From: Anianabacter salinae | GTDB lineage: Bacteria > Pseudomonadota > Alphaproteobacteria > Rhodobacterales > Rhodobacteraceae | Reading direction: 5' to 3' | Length of the DNA stretch: 64,000 nt | Assembly (NCBI RefSeq): GCF_019061145.1 | Contig: NZ_JAHQZS010000006.1 | Coordinates: 62,001 to 126,000, forward strand | Shown here: piece after piece, positions 42,699 to 56,510 of the stretch | Layout of the letters: the number at the start of each line of letters is the position of its first letter | How positions within the stretch are numbered: position 1 is the stretch's first letter | The notes under the pieces: model-generated | Database searches by the model: none | What the model saw: the letters and a program-made list of their open reading frames with translations, nothing else | Told to the model about the DNA's origin: nothing | Program-made: the position numbers and the translations under genes

Positions 42699-43721
42699 AT
42701 GGCGCGGAAAATAACGGTTCAGGAACTGAACTCACTTCTCGGCGTTGATGCCGATCTGGGAGTTCTCAATGCCCAGACATTCGTGCTCAACGACTTCGGC
42801 GCGCCCGAGGTCGGCGAGGTGGTCGACAACGACGGCTTCTTCGAAGTTGGCGACGGAACCACGACCTTCAACGGCGATCCAGTGACCTATATCGGCACCG
42901 GTACCGCCAGCTTCGGCATCAATGTCGGCGGGGGCCTTCTCGGCGGGCTCTTGGGGCCAATCACCGACCTGGTCTTCGACACGCTCGGCGATCCGGTGCC
43001 CGTGACCGTGTTCGAGGCAGGTGGCCGCCTGCTGGTGCAATATCCCGAAGGCGAACCGCCGACGTTCCTGGGGCTCGACGGTGTGCTGCTGCGTTTCAAC
43101 CTTGCGCCGGTGAATGCTCCGATCCCCTGCTTCGTGGCGGGAACGCTGATCCGAACACCCGACGGAGACCTGCCAATCGAAGAGATCGAACCCGGCGCTT
43201 CGGTGCTCGACGAAGCGGGAGCCGTCCGTGATGTAGTGTGGGTAGGGCGGCGCAATGTCCAGCTGCCCGAGACGCTGACCGCCGTCTCGCGACGCCATCG
43301 TCCGGTTCGCATTGCAGCGGGGGCCTTCGGAGAAGGAAAGCCCTACGCGGACCTCTATGTTTCGCAACAGCATCGCATCGCGCTTGAGGGCGGAAACCTC
43401 GAATTGCACGTCGGCACTGAAAAGGCGCTCGCCGCCGCCTGCCACCTGGTCGGAGACCGCGTGTCGATGGCGCGCGACATGAAAGAGGTAAGCTATCACC
43501 ACATCCTGTGCCGACAGCATGTGATCGTGATCGCCAACGGTCTGCCTTGCGAAAGCATGCTGCTGGGCCCCGCGATCATTTCGGATGGCAGTTTCGACCG
43601 CACCTGGCGCGAGATCGCCGACCTGTTTCCCGAACTGTGCACAGAGCGCGGACGCAAGCGCGGGATGCGGCCCGCTCTCCCGATCCTGCGGCGGGCTGAG
43701 GCAATGATGTATTTTCGCTGA
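42699..43721 (+). CDS. Hint-domain (Hedgehog/intein-like) protein
   Basis: 340 residues from the ATG at 42699, preceded by AAGGAAAG. Residues about 1-150 are Gly-rich with no signal peptide. The Hint domain begins at the Cys of PCFVAGTLIRTPDGDLPIEEI and continues with VVWVGRR, LYVSQQHRIAL (the conserved His) and VSYHHILCRQHVIVIANGLPCESM. Such Hint_2 proteins are frequent in roseobacters, often many per genome and often encoded near type I exporters; self-cleavage at the Cys is proposed for the fold. Here the exporter genes lie 3 kb away. A clear terminator follows. Confidence 0.88.
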   Translation: MARKITVQELNSLLGVDADLGVLNAQTFVLNDFGAPEVGEVVDNDGFFEVGDGTTTFNGDPVTYIGTGTASFGINVGGGLLGGLLGPITDLVFDTLGDPVPVTVFEAGGRLLVQYPEGEPPTFLGLDGVLLRFNLAPVNAPIPCFVAGTLIRTPDGDLPIEEIEPGASVLDEAGAVRDVVWVGRRNVQLPETLTAVSRRHRPVRIAAGAFGEGKPYADLYVSQQHRIALEGGNLELHVGTEKALAAACHLVGDRVSMARDMKEVSYHHILCRQHVIVIANGLPCESMLLGPAIISDGSFDRTWREIADLFPELCTERGRKRGMRPALPILRRAEAMMYFR

Positions 43722-43783
43722 TCCGGTCGTTGTCCCCGACCGGATCGCACAGACATTGAGTCAAAACTGATTTCTGCCCCCTG

Positions 43784-43825
43784 CCCGGCCAGCCCTGTCC
43801 CATCAATCTCTGGGGGCTGGCCGGG
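43784..43825 (+). terminator. Terminator-like hairpin after the Hint gene
   Basis: CCCGGCCAGCCC and GGGCTGGCCGGG form a perfect 12-bp stem around an 18-base loop, followed by ACTTTA. The T-run is short, so strength is uncertain, but the location 60 bp after the stop fits. Confidence 0.6.
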
Positions 43826-43882
43826 ACTTTACCCCCAGATTATGAGTTGCTGCGACGGTCCATCCCGCTAGTGTCCCCGGCT

Positions 43883-44320
43883 ATGAGCGACTCGCACATT
43901 CACCTTCTGAAACTCTCCGTCGGCACCCAGTCGGTCGAAACCCTGATCGACTGGCAGCGCAACCGCTCTGGCCAGCGCAGCGGCGGGCGGTATTTTCATC
44001 TCACCCGGATGTGGCCCAAGCGCGAGCCGGAACTGCTGAATGGCGGGTCGATCTACTGGGTGATCCAGGGGCTGGTGCAGGCCCGCCAGAAGATCGTCGG
44101 GCTGGACGAGGTGATCGGCCAGGACGGCATCCGCCGCTGCGGCATCGTGCTGGAGCCCGAAGTGATCCGCGTGGAACCGGTGCCCAGGCGCCCGTTTCAG
44201 GGCTGGCGCTACCTGCAGCCGGGCGATGCCCCGCGCGATCTGACCAAGGGCCGCACGCGCGACGCCGAGACCTTGCCGCCGTCGCTGCTGGCCGCGCTGT
44301 CCGATCTTGGCGTGCGCTGA
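43883..44320 (+). CDS. DUF1489 family protein
   Basis: 145 residues from the ATG at 43883 (MSDSHIHLLKLSVG); a longer frame to 43847 is unneeded. DUF1489 is a small cytoplasmic alphaproteobacterial family recognised by LIDWQRNR, FHLTRMWPKREPELL, GGSIYWVIQG and RCGIVLEPEVIRVEP. The biochemical function is unknown. It stops 6 bp from the end of hisG, facing it. Confidence 0.88.
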   Translation: MSDSHIHLLKLSVGTQSVETLIDWQRNRSGQRSGGRYFHLTRMWPKREPELLNGGSIYWVIQGLVQARQKIVGLDEVIGQDGIRRCGIVLEPEVIRVEPVPRRPFQGWRYLQPGDAPRDLTKGRTRDAETLPPSLLAALSDLGVR

Positions 44321-44326
44321 GCCGCG

Positions 44327-45028
44327 TTAGCGCGACTCGACGCCCAGCTTTGTGAACAAGGCCGCGCAGATCGCGCGATCCTCGTCCGTCCAGTCCGCGC
44401 GCCGCGCCTTGAACAGCGTCGCCTGGCTGCGGTGGATCGGCTCTTGTCCCAAGACCTTGAGATGGTTCGCCCGCAGCGTGTCGCCGGTCGAGGTGATGTC
44501 GGCGATCGCCTCGGCGGTCTCGTTGCGCACCGTGCCTTCCGTCGCGCCCTGGCTGTCGACCAGCAGGTAGTCGGCCACGCCATGCTCGCGCAGGTGGTCG
44601 CGGACCAGCCGGTGGTATTTCGTGGCGATGCGCAGGCGGTGGCCGTGCCGCGCGCGGAAGGCGGCGGCGGCGGCGTCAAGATCGTCGAGGCTGTCCACAT
44701 CGACCCATGCCATCGGAACGGCAAGCACAAGATCGGCGTGACCAAAGCCCATCTCGGCGATCTCGGACACCTGAGTCTCCCAATGCGCCAGCTTGTCGCG
44801 CACCAGATCCGACCCCGTCACGCCAAGGTGGATGTGCCCCGCCGACATCTCGCGCGGGATCTCGCCCGCCGACAGCAGGATCAACTCGACCCCGTCCGCG
44901 CCCGCCACGGCACCGGTGTATTCCCGTTCCGATCCGGCGCGCGAGAGGGTCACGCCGCGCTCGCCGAACCAGTCAAAGGTCTTTTCCATCAGCCGCCCCT
45001 TGGACGGCACCCCCAGCTTTACGGTCAT
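44327..45028 (-). CDS. hisG: ATP phosphoribosyltransferase catalytic subunit (short form)
   Basis: 233 residues. It catalyses the first step of histidine synthesis, joining ATP and PRPP. It is the short form without the C-terminal regulatory domain and therefore needs HisZ, which is encoded directly upstream with overlapping ATGA (45025-45028). Family marks: LGVPSKGRLMEKTFDWF, HLGVTGSDLV and the signature EAIADITSTGDTLRANHLKVL. Confidence 0.95.
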   Translation of the reverse strand: MTVKLGVPSKGRLMEKTFDWFGERGVTLSRAGSEREYTGAVAGADGVELILLSAGEIPREMSAGHIHLGVTGSDLVRDKLAHWETQVSEIAEMGFGHADLVLAVPMAWVDVDSLDDLDAAAAAFRARHGHRLRIATKYHRLVRDHLREHGVADYLLVDSQGATEGTVRNETAEAIADITSTGDTLRANHLKVLGQEPIHRSQATLFKARRADWTDEDRAICAALFTKLGVESR

Positions 45029-46125
45029 GTCCGCGCCCCCAGCGCCAGTGCCACGGCGGGACGGATGACACCGCCCACGGCGGGGATCGCGCGGCCCCGG
45101 CCCAGCACGCGGGTCAGCGCGTCATAGCGCCCGCCGGTCGCGACAGGCGGCAGATCGGGGCGGTCCCCGGCGTAGAAGCCAAAGACGAAGCCATCGTAGT
45201 ATTCCAATGCGGTGCGCCCGTAGCTGCCCTCGAACTCCAGCGCGTCCACGTCGATGCCGCGCGCCGCCAGCGCCTGCGCGCGGTCGTGGATGCGCTCCAC
45301 CGCGTCCGACACCTGCGGCAGGTCCACCGCGATGTCGCGCAGCCGCTCGATGGCGTTGGGCATCGTCTCGCGCAGCGACACGATGTCGTCGATCAGCGCC
45401 GTCTCGCGCTCGGAAATCGGCGGCGTCTCGGCATCCTCGGCCAGCGCGTTCAGCCGCGCCTCGATCTCGCCCCTGGTCCGTTGCCCGATCATCGGCCCCG
45501 CCGCGCCGACCACGTCCTCGCCCCGCCGCACCAGGTCCAGCAGCGCCGCACGCGCGGGCGGCACCGAGGCCGACCCGAACCGCGCCAAGAGCGCGCGAAA
45601 CCGGCGCGGTCGCCAGACATGCCGCAGAAGCGCCGCCTTGCGCCGCTCGGTCGTGTCCAGACCCAGGACGGCAGCGAACAAGAGCCCCATGTCGCCCGTG
45701 GCGATGCGCAGGTTCAAGGGCGCCAGCAACTCGGCGATGATCGCAAAGACCTCGGCATCGGCGGCGACGGGATCGCTGCCATCAAATATCTCGAAGCCCA
45801 CCTGATCGTATTCGCTGGGCCGGTCGGCGCCGTCTTCCTGCGTGCGGAACACCTTGCCGGAATAGGCATAGCGCGCCGGTTCCGCGCCGTGCGTCATGTG
45901 CATCTCGACGACCGGCACGGTAAAGTCGGGGCGGAGCATCAACTCGCCCGCCACAGGGTCGCGCGTGGTGTAGGCGCGCCCGCGAATATCCTCGCCATAC
46001 AGGTCCAGCAGCGTCTCGGCGGGTTGCAGCACAGGCGGATCGACCAGCACCGCCCCGGCCTCTGTCAGCCGGGCGACCAGCCGCGAGATCTCGGCGTCGA
46101 GCGAACGGTCGGCCAGCGGGCTCAT
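45025..46125 (-). CDS. hisZ: ATP phosphoribosyltransferase regulatory subunit
   Basis: 366 residues from the ATG at 46125, which overlaps the hisS stop; a longer frame to 46197 runs into hisS. HisZ is a catalytically inactive histidyl-tRNA-synthetase paralogue: [17 protein letters not shown] (motif 2 region) and a degraded GGRYDALT near the end. It activates HisG and gives feedback control by histidine. Confidence 0.92.
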   Translation of the reverse strand: MSPLADRSLDAEISRLVARLTEAGAVLVDPPVLQPAETLLDLYGEDIRGRAYTTRDPVAGELMLRPDFTVPVVEMHMTHGAEPARYAYSGKVFRTQEDGADRPSEYDQVGFEIFDGSDPVAADAEVFAIIAELLAPLNLRIATGDMGLLFAAVLGLDTTERRKAALLRHVWRPRRFRALLARFGSASVPPARAALLDLVRRGEDVVGAAGPMIGQRTRGEIEARLNALAEDAETPPISERETALIDDIVSLRETMPNAIERLRDIAVDLPQVSDAVERIHDRAQALAARGIDVDALEFEGSYGRTALEYYDGFVFGFYAGDRPDLPPVATGGRYDALTRVLGRGRAIPAVGGVIRPAVALALGART

Positions 46126-47624
46126 GTCAGGCGCTGCTTGAGGTAGGCCACCAGATCGGCGCGCGGCACTTCCTCTTGTGCGCGCTGCTCTTTCCATTCC
46201 TCGTTCGAGGTGATCCCGGCCGCCAGTTCCGCCCCCAGCTTCAGGTCCTTGACCATCACCACACCGCGCGCGCGCTCGTCCTCGCCCTCGATGATCGCGA
46301 AGGGGCAGCCCCGCTTGTCGGCATATTTGAGCTGGTTGCCAAAGGTCTTGGGATTGCCCAGATACGCCTCGGCCCGAAGCCCGGCGCGGCGCAAGTCGCC
46401 GACGATGGCCTGATAGTCGGCCATGCGGTCGCGGTCCATCACAGTGACAAGAACGGGGCCGTCCGGCGCGCCGCCGATCCGGTTCGTGGCCCGCAGGGCA
46501 GCCAGCAACCGGTCGACGCCGATGGACACGCCTGTCGCGGGCACGGCCTGCCCGGTGAAGCGCTTGACGAGGTCGTCATAACGCCCGCCCCCCGCCACGC
46601 TGCCAAACTGGCGCGGACGGCCCTTTTCATCGGTGATCTCGAAGGTCAGCTCCGCCTCGAACACCGGGCCGGTGTAGTAGCCAAGCCCGCGCACGACGGA
46701 AGGGTCGATGACGATGCGGTCGGGTCCATAGCCTTGGGCGTCGAGCAGGGATGCCATTTCTTCGAGTTCGGCGACGCCTTCGGCGCCGATGACAGAGCCG
46801 CTCACCAGGTCGCGCAACCGCGCGCAGGTCGCCGCGCCGCTGTCCCGGCGCGCGTCCATGAACCCCATAACGGTCTCGGCCTGATCCGGGCCAAGCCCCG
46901 CACCCTTCGTGAAATCGCCGCTCTCGTCCTCGCGCCCTGCGCCCAGAAGCGCGCGCACCCCGTCCACCCCCAAACGGTCCAGCTTGTCGATGGCGCGCAA
47001 GACGATCCCGCGCTCGGCCTCGAACTTCGACGGATCTGCAGGGTCAAGCACGCCCGCGACCTCCATCACGCCGTTCAGAACCTTCCGGTTGTTGATCCGC
47101 ACGATATAATCCCCGCGCGGAATGCCCACCTCTTCCAGAACGTCCGCCAGCATCGCGCAGATCTCGGCATCCGCCGCTACCGTGGGCGTGCCCACGGTAT
47201 CCGCATCGCATTGATAGAACTGGCGAAACCGCCCCGGCCCTGGCTTCTCGTTGCGCCAGACCGCCCCCATGGCATAGCGGCGATACGGCGTCGGCAGATC
47301 GTTGCGGTGCTGGGCATAGACGCGCGCCAAGGGCGCTGTCAGGTCATAGCGCAGCGCCAGCCAGTCGCCGGGCTTTTCGCTGTCGCTGTCCTCCTGCCAC
47401 GCGAACACCCCCTCGTTGGGGCGGTCGACGTCGGGCAGGAACTTGCCAAGCGCCTGGACCGTCTCGACAGCCGAGGATTCCAGCGGATCAAAGCCGTAGC
47501 GGTGGTAGACGTCGGCGATCTTGTCGAGCATCGCCTTGCGTTCCGACACGTCCGCGCCGAAATAGTCGCGAAAGCCCTTCGGCGTCTCGGCCTTGGGCCG
47601 GGGCTGTTTCTTGTCTTTCGCCAT
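46122..47624 (-). CDS. hisS: Histidyl-tRNA synthetase
   Basis: 500-residue class II aminoacyl-tRNA synthetase. Motif 1 region [18 protein letters not shown], motif 2 [20 protein letters not shown], the histidine motif [16 protein letters not shown] and motif 3 [14 protein letters not shown] are all present. A C-terminal anticodon-binding domain (about residues 395-490) follows. It heads a hisS-hisZ-hisG operon in which each start overlaps the previous stop. Confidence 0.96.
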   Translation of the reverse strand: MAKDKKQPRPKAETPKGFRDYFGADVSERKAMLDKIADVYHRYGFDPLESSAVETVQALGKFLPDVDRPNEGVFAWQEDSDSEKPGDWLALRYDLTAPLARVYAQHRNDLPTPYRRYAMGAVWRNEKPGPGRFRQFYQCDADTVGTPTVAADAEICAMLADVLEEVGIPRGDYIVRINNRKVLNGVMEVAGVLDPADPSKFEAERGIVLRAIDKLDRLGVDGVRALLGAGREDESGDFTKGAGLGPDQAETVMGFMDARRDSGAATCARLRDLVSGSVIGAEGVAELEEMASLLDAQGYGPDRIVIDPSVVRGLGYYTGPVFEAELTFEITDEKGRPRQFGSVAGGGRYDDLVKRFTGQAVPATGVSIGVDRLLAALRATNRIGGAPDGPVLVTVMDRDRMADYQAIVGDLRRAGLRAEAYLGNPKTFGNQLKYADKRGCPFAIIEGEDERARGVVMVKDLKLGAELAAGITSNEEWKEQRAQEEVPRADLVAYLKQRLT

Positions 47625-47705
47625 GGGGTGACCGCGCGCTGCAAGGGGTTTATCCGTCGCGGCGGGGTCTAGCGGAAGGGGTCAAGAGGGGCAAGCGGAG
47701 GCGAC

Positions 47706-47909
47706 ATGGACGACACCTCACGACTGGAAGAACGCATCGCGCATCTGGAACGAAACGTCGATGATCTGTCCGACGTGATCGCCCGGCAGGAGCGCGAAAT
47801 TGCCCTGCTGACCCGGCGCGTCGAGATGCTCATGGGACGCGAGGCAGAACGCGCCTACGACAGCGGCGGCGCCGTGCCACTCGCCGACCAGAAGCCGCCG
47901 CACTGGTAG
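47706..47909 (+). CDS. slyX: SlyX family protein
   Basis: 67 residues, preceded by GGAGG. Nearly all is a charged leucine-zipper helix (RLEERIAHLERNVDDLSDVI, EIALLTRRVEML), and it ends with the family tail PHW. SlyX proteins are small coiled-coil proteins of unclear function. It is divergent from hisS. Confidence 0.9.
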   Translation: MDDTSRLEERIAHLERNVDDLSDVIARQEREIALLTRRVEMLMGREAERAYDSGGAVPLADQKPPHW

Positions 47910-47934
47910 GGGGGCGGCGCTGGCGGGAAACCGC

Positions 47935-48034
47935 GCTGGGGGGACGCTGTCCCCCCAGACCCCCCTGGAGGTATTTGAAGACCAAAGATGAACAGGAGAG
48001 TACCCATTCCATCTTTGGTCCCGAAATACTCGGG
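47935..48034. repeat. Head-to-head pair of a dispersed repeat (copy A)
   Basis: The left copy (47935-47990) reads GCTGGGGGGACGCTG..., then CCAGACCCCCCTGGAGG and GACCAAAGATG. A truncated inverted copy (48010-48034) starts CATCTTTGGTCCCG and ends with GAAATACTCGGG. The two can pair over about 22 bases with few mismatches, giving a large hairpin between the convergent slyX and lipoprotein genes. The same core recurs inside xdhB. Confidence 0.8.
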
Positions 48035-48113
48035 AGAGCGCGAGAGGGAACGTCTCGCACGCCGCGCAGCGGGCTCGATGCCCGCAAGCGGCGTTCCCCG
48101 CCCCGCGCGCCGA

Positions 48114-48858
48114 TCAGATCGGCTGGCCTGCGATCAACTCGCCGTCATGGATCAGCATCTCGGTCCAGGCGCCATCCTCGCCGAAACTCTCGTGCACGCT
48201 CAGGAACACCGTGCGCCGGTCCAGCCTGCGCGCCCGGTCTTCGGGACAGGGGGCGCCGTGCGGTACCGCGCAGACCTCTTTCTTGACGATCTCATAAGCG
48301 GTGTCGGTCGCGGAATAGGGGCTTTCGTTCAACGGCGAATAGCGCGTCGCCTCGTGCATCCGAAGCGATCCGAACTGGGCCAGCGCGGCGGTGAACTGGC
48401 GCGGGCAGCCATCGCGAAAGCCGGTCACATAAAGTGTGCGGGGCGTGGTCGTGCCGGGCGCGGTGTCGTGCAGCGTGTAGCGGCGGCCCACCGCATCCAC
48501 CGGCTGCGCAGCTGCGCTCACGTCCACGTCGCAGGCCCGCGCGACGGTGCCGAAGGCCAGCGCCGCGGCTTCGGCGCGGGCGACATCGACGTCGCCGGTG
48601 CTGGCCGAGGTAAAGGTCGCGTCCTCGATCTTCAGCGGCGCGGCATCGGCGGTCTGCACCGGATCGGGGCGCGATCCCGCGAGATCGCCGAACCAGCGGC
48701 GCTTGCCGGACCGGATATACAGCGTGTCCCCGACCTGCACCCGTTCGGGGCCAGGATCGATGATCCGCGTATTGTTGGGGTCCTGCGGCGTGCCGAAGAA
48801 GCCGCAGCCTGCGGTCGTTGCCGCGACCGCCAGGGCGGCGATCCATCTGGTGCTCGAT

Positions 48859-48866
<8 letters not shown>
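48114..48866 (-). CDS. Lipoprotein of unknown function
   Basis: 250 residues. The signal peptide ends with the lipobox TTAGC, so the mature protein starts at Cys20 and is likely lipid-anchored. I do not recognise the domain. It includes YIRSGKRRWFGDLAGS, VTGFRDGCPRQFTAALAQFG and LSVHESFGEDGAWTEMLIHDGELI. Its start lies within the last bases of dnaE (8-bp overlap), so it is probably co-transcribed with it. Confidence 0.8.
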
Positions 48867-52362
<3,496 letters not shown>

Positions 52363-52641
52363 GCCGAACTCTACCCCCGTTTCCCCTGATTTGGGAAGGA
52401 GGAACCACCACTTCTTGTGAGGTGATGCGCGCCGACCACCTGTCCTAGGGGCACCCGTCCTTCAAGCAGCGGCGCCCAAAAATCAGGCGAATGCACCGGA
52501 TGTCGCCGCGTTGCCCTGCCCTTCCCCTTGCAATGACGCCCGATTCCCGGTCTGCTGCAGGCGCGCCCGGATTTACGCCGCATCGGTCCGGGCCTGCCGC
52601 GCGGCCCCACGCGCGCAACAGAAAGCGGCCCAGAGACACTC

Positions 52642-54042
52642 ATGTCAGAGATTGCGTTTCTCCTGAACGGAGACCCTGTCGTTCTGACCGACCTTGCACC
52701 CACCATCACCCTTCTGGACTGGCTGCGCGAGACGCGCGGGCTGACCGGCACCAAGGAAGGGTGCAACGAAGGCGACTGCGGGGCCTGCACGGTCATGGTC
52801 ACGGGGAATGACGGCGCACGGGCGCTCAATGCCTGCATCCTGTTGCTGCCACAGCTTCACGGCAAGGCGGTCCGCACCGTCGAGGGCATCGCCGGGCCGG
52901 ACGGCGCGCTGCACCCGGTGCAGCGCGAAATGATCGACCATCACGGCAGCCAGTGCGGGTTCTGCACGCCGGGATTCATCGTCTCGATGGCGGTCGCGCA
53001 CCTGAACGGGCGCACCGACCACAACGACCAACTTGCGGGGAACCTGTGCCGCTGCACCGGCTATGCCCCCATCATCCGGGCGTCGGAGGCTGCGGCGACC
53101 CAGCCGGTGCCCGACTGGATGGAAGAGGACGCGAACAAGGTGGCGACGGTGCTGACGGGCGACATTCCACCAGCAGGGGGCGACGACCAGACCTTCCTGC
53201 CCGAAACCATCGCTGACCTTGCCGCATGGTATCTCGACCACCCCGACGCCACGCTGATCGGCGGGGCAACGGACGTTGGCCTTTGGGTGACCAAGCAACT
53301 GCGCGAATTGCGCCCCGTCGCCTTCCTCAACCGCATCGACGAGATGCGGCGCATCGACATCACCGACGACGGGGTGCGCATCGGCGCGGGCGCGACCCTG
53401 TCACAGCTTCATGCCGCGATGGGCGACCTGCACCCCAGCCTTGCCGAGATGATCCGCCGCTACGGCTCGGTGCAGGTGCGCAACGCCGCGACGGTCGGCG
53501 GCAACATCGCCAACGGCTCGCCCATCGGCGACAGCCCGCCCGCGCTGATCGCGCTGGGCGCGACGCTGCACCTGCGCCGGGGCGACACCCTGCGCGCGAT
53601 GCCGCTTGAGGCGTTCTTTCTCAGCTACGGCAAACAGGACCGCCAGCCGGGCGAATTCGTCGAGGCGGTCAGTTTTCCGCGTCAGCCCGACCGGCTGCGC
53701 TGCTACAAGCTGTCCAAGCGCTTCGATCAGGACATCAGTGCGGTCTGCGGGGCGTTCAACATCACCGTGGACGACGGCTCCGTGACCGCCGCGCGCATCG
53801 CCTTCGGCGGCATGGCCGGAACCCCGAAACGCGCCAGCGCGGTCGAGGCGGCGATCACCGGCCAGCCTTGGACCGCCGACACCATCGATGCCGCCTGGGA
53901 CGCCTGGGCACAGGATTTCACCCCGCTCAGCGACATGCGCGCCTCGGCGGACTACCGGATGGAGACCGCGCGCAACATGCTGATGCGCTACTTCCTCGAC
54001 AGCATCGGCGGTGTGACCAGCGTGCTGGAGGTGCATCCATGA
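52642..54042 (+). CDS. xdhA: Xanthine dehydrogenase small subunit (2Fe-2S and FAD)
   Basis: 466 residues. Two 2Fe-2S clusters have ligands in [22 protein letters not shown] and CRCTGY. The FAD domain follows ([12 protein letters not shown], the pattern [21 protein letters not shown] dehydrogenase-type tail). It passes electrons from the molybdenum subunit to NAD. It starts the xdhABC-transporter operon; its stop overlaps xdhB (ATGA). Confidence 0.95.
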   Translation: MSEIAFLLNGDPVVLTDLAPTITLLDWLRETRGLTGTKEGCNEGDCGACTVMVTGNDGARALNACILLLPQLHGKAVRTVEGIAGPDGALHPVQREMIDHHGSQCGFCTPGFIVSMAVAHLNGRTDHNDQLAGNLCRCTGYAPIIRASEAAATQPVPDWMEEDANKVATVLTGDIPPAGGDDQTFLPETIADLAAWYLDHPDATLIGGATDVGLWVTKQLRELRPVAFLNRIDEMRRIDITDDGVRIGAGATLSQLHAAMGDLHPSLAEMIRRYGSVQVRNAATVGGNIANGSPIGDSPPALIALGATLHLRRGDTLRAMPLEAFFLSYGKQDRQPGEFVEAVSFPRQPDRLRCYKLSKRFDQDISAVCGAFNITVDDGSVTAARIAFGGMAGTPKRASAVEAAITGQPWTADTIDAAWDAWAQDFTPLSDMRASADYRMETARNMLMRYFLDSIGGVTSVLEVHP

Positions 54043-56510
54043 GCGTGACCAAACCCCTGCCGCATGACGCGGCTCTGCTGCACGTCACCGGACAGGCCCG
54101 TTATATCGACGACATCCCCGTTCCCGCTGGGTCGCTGTCGCTGGCCTTCGGGCTGTCGGAAACAGCGCATGGCCGCATCGTTTCGGTCGATCTGGAGACG
54201 GTGCGCACGGCGCAGGGCGTGGTCGACGTCTTCTCCGCCGCCGATCTTCCCTTTGCCAATGATGTCTCACCGTCGATCCATGACGAGCCGCTGCTGGCGA
54301 CGGACACGGTGCACTACATCGGCCAGCCGATCTTTTGCGTCGTGGCCACAAGCCATCTTGCCGCGCGCAAGGCGGTGCGGCTGGCACAGGTCGAGATCGA
54401 GGCGCTGCCTGCCATCCTGACCATCGACGAGGCGCTGGCAGCCGACTCGCGCTTTGAATCCGGCCCCGTGGTCTGGGGCAAGGGCGAGGTCGAAGCCGCG
54501 CTGGCGGATGCCTTGCACGTCATCGAGGACAGCATCGAGATCGGCGGGCAGGAGCACTTCTATCTCGAAGGCCAGTCCGCGCTCGCCCTGCCGCAGGAAG
54601 GCGGCGACATGGTGGTGCATTCCTCAAGCCAGCACCCCACAGAGATCCAGCACAAGGTCGCGGAGGCGCTGGGAACGCCCATGCATGCCGTCCGGGTCGA
54701 GGTGCGGCGGATGGGCGGCGGATTTGGCGGCAAGGAAAGCCAGGGCAACGCGCTCGCCGTCGCCTGCGCGGTCGCGGCCCGGCGCACCGGGCGCGCTTGC
54801 AAGATGCGCTATGACCGCGACGACGACATGATCGTCACCGGCAAGCGCCACGATTTCCGCATCGCTTACCGCGCCGGGTTCGACGGCGACGGGCGGCTTC
54901 TTGCGGTGGATTTCACGCAATACGCGCGCTGCGGCTGGGCGCAGGATCTGTCGCTGCCCGTCGCGGACCGCGCGATGCTGCACGCCGACAACGCCTATCA
55001 CCTGCCGAACGTGCGCATCACCTCGCACCGGCTGAAGACCAACACGCAAAGCGCCACCGCCTTTCGCGGCTTTGGCGGGCCGCAAGGCATGGTCGGGATC
55101 GAGCGGGTGATGGACCACGTCGCGCATGTGCTGGGGGTCGATCCCCTGGAGGTGCGGGTGCGGAATTTCTATGCTCCGGCGCCGGTTGAGAGGCTGGGGG
55201 GCGCTGCCCCGTCGCCATTGGGGCTCGGACCAATGGCGCCACCAATGGCGACCCCCCGGAGGTATTTGGGGACCAAAGATGCGAGCGGGCTGGACCCTGA
55301 TCTTGATGTTGCGTCTCGGGGGGCGGTGGGCGAGTTGGCGCCGGGTGAGGCGGTTCCTGCCCATGACGGCGTGCAGACGACGCCCTACGGCATGGAAGTC
55401 ACCGACTTCGTGCTGCACGAGATCGTGCAGGAGTTGGTCGAGGCGTCCGACTACCGTGCGCGTAGGGACGCGGTGGCGGCGTGGAACGCGGCCAATCCTC
55501 TCTTGAAGAAGGGGATCGCGCTGACGCCGGTGAAGTTCGGTATCAGCTTTACGCTCTCGCACCTCAACCAGGCGGGCGCGCTGGTGCATGTCTACCAGGA
55601 CGGCTCCATCCACATGAACCACGGCGGCACCGAGATGGGACAGGGGCTGTTCCAGAAGGTGGCGCAGGTGGCGGCGGCGCGGTTCGGTGTCGGGCTGGAG
55701 GCGGTGAAGATCACCGCGACGGACACCGGGAAAGTGCCCAACACCTCGGCCACGGCGGCATCGTCGGGATCGGACCTGAACGGCATGGCGGTCAAGGCCG
55801 CCTGCGACACGATCCGGGGCCGGATGGCCGAGCATATCGCGGGGTTGCACCAGGCACAGGCTGCGGACGTGGTGTTCGAGGAGAGTCAGGTGCGTGTCGG
55901 CGGCGAAAGCTACAGCTTCGCCGAGGCGGCTCAGCTTTGCTATCTGGGGCGCGTCAGCCTGTCGGCTACTGGGTTCTACAAGACACCCGACATCAGCTGG
56001 GACCGGCTGAAGGGCCAGGGTCGCCCGTTCTACTACTTCGCCTATGGCGCGGCGGCCACAGAGGTCGTCATCGACACCCTGACGGGCGAGAACCGCATCC
56101 TGCGCTGCGACATCCTGCATGACGCGGGCGCCTCGCTGAACCCGGCGCTCGACATCGGACAAGTCGAGGGCGGTTATGTGCAGGGCGCAGGCTGGCTGAC
56201 GACCGAGGAACTGGTGTGGGACAACCGGGGCGCGCTGCGCACCCATGCGCCGTCGACCTACAAGATCCCCGCCTGTTCGGACCGGCCCGAGGTGTTCAAC
56301 GTCGCGCTGTGGCAGCCGGGGCGCAACCGCGAGGAGACGATCTATCGCTCCAAGGCAGTGGGCGAGCCGCCGCTGATGCTGGGCATCTCGGCGCTGATGG
56401 CGCTGTCGCACGCGGTGTCGGCCTGCGGCGATGCCTACCCTGCGCTCGATGCGCCCGCGACGGCAGAACGGGTTCTGCGGGCGGCCATGCGCGTCGGCGG
56501 GGCGGCATGA
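54039..56510 (+). CDS. xdhB: Xanthine dehydrogenase large (molybdenum) subunit with an in-frame insertion
   Basis: 823 residues from the ATG at 54039. It oxidises hypoxanthine and xanthine to urate at a molybdopterin centre. Expected features are present: [10 protein letters not shown], the substrate-binding Arg in [12 protein letters not shown] and the catalytic Glu in [11 protein letters not shown]. About 60 extra residues (381-446, Pro/Gly-rich) interrupt the usual step from VRNFYAP to [13 protein letters not shown]. Their DNA carries a dispersed repeat also found near slyX. The frame is preserved, so the protein may still fold with a surface loop. Confidence 0.92.
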   Translation: MSVTKPLPHDAALLHVTGQARYIDDIPVPAGSLSLAFGLSETAHGRIVSVDLETVRTAQGVVDVFSAADLPFANDVSPSIHDEPLLATDTVHYIGQPIFCVVATSHLAARKAVRLAQVEIEALPAILTIDEALAADSRFESGPVVWGKGEVEAALADALHVIEDSIEIGGQEHFYLEGQSALALPQEGGDMVVHSSSQHPTEIQHKVAEALGTPMHAVRVEVRRMGGGFGGKESQGNALAVACAVAARRTGRACKMRYDRDDDMIVTGKRHDFRIAYRAGFDGDGRLLAVDFTQYARCGWAQDLSLPVADRAMLHADNAYHLPNVRITSHRLKTNTQSATAFRGFGGPQGMVGIERVMDHVAHVLGVDPLEVRVRNFYAPAPVERLGGAAPSPLGLGPMAPPMATPRRYLGTKDASGLDPDLDVASRGAVGELAPGEAVPAHDGVQTTPYGMEVTDFVLHEIVQELVEASDYRARRDAVAAWNAANPLLKKGIALTPVKFGISFTLSHLNQAGALVHVYQDGSIHMNHGGTEMGQGLFQKVAQVAAARFGVGLEAVKITATDTGKVPNTSATAASSGSDLNGMAVKAACDTIRGRMAEHIAGLHQAQAADVVFEESQVRVGGESYSFAEAAQLCYLGRVSLSATGFYKTPDISWDRLKGQGRPFYYFAYGAAATEVVIDTLTGENRILRCDILHDAGASLNPALDIGQVEGGYVQGAGWLTTEELVWDNRGALRTHAPSTYKIPACSDRPEVFNVALWQPGRNREETIYRSKAVGEPPLMLGISALMALSHAVSACGDAYPALDAPATAERVLRAAMRVGGAA
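55193..55281. repeat. Dispersed repeat (copy B) inside xdhB
   Basis: It starts GCTGGGGGGCGCTGCCCC and ends ACCCCCCGGAGGTATTT...GACCAAAGATG, matching copy A near slyX at both ends. Between them is an extra perfect 9-bp hairpin, CGCCATTGG/CCAATGGCG (55213-55238). The element lies within coding sequence and keeps the reading frame. Confidence 0.8.

Noticed and set aside
42368-42700. Cobalamin riboswitch or NrdR boxes upstream of nrdJ
   Set aside because: I saw neither a B12-box-like sequence nor a pair of NrdR palindromes at the expected distance.
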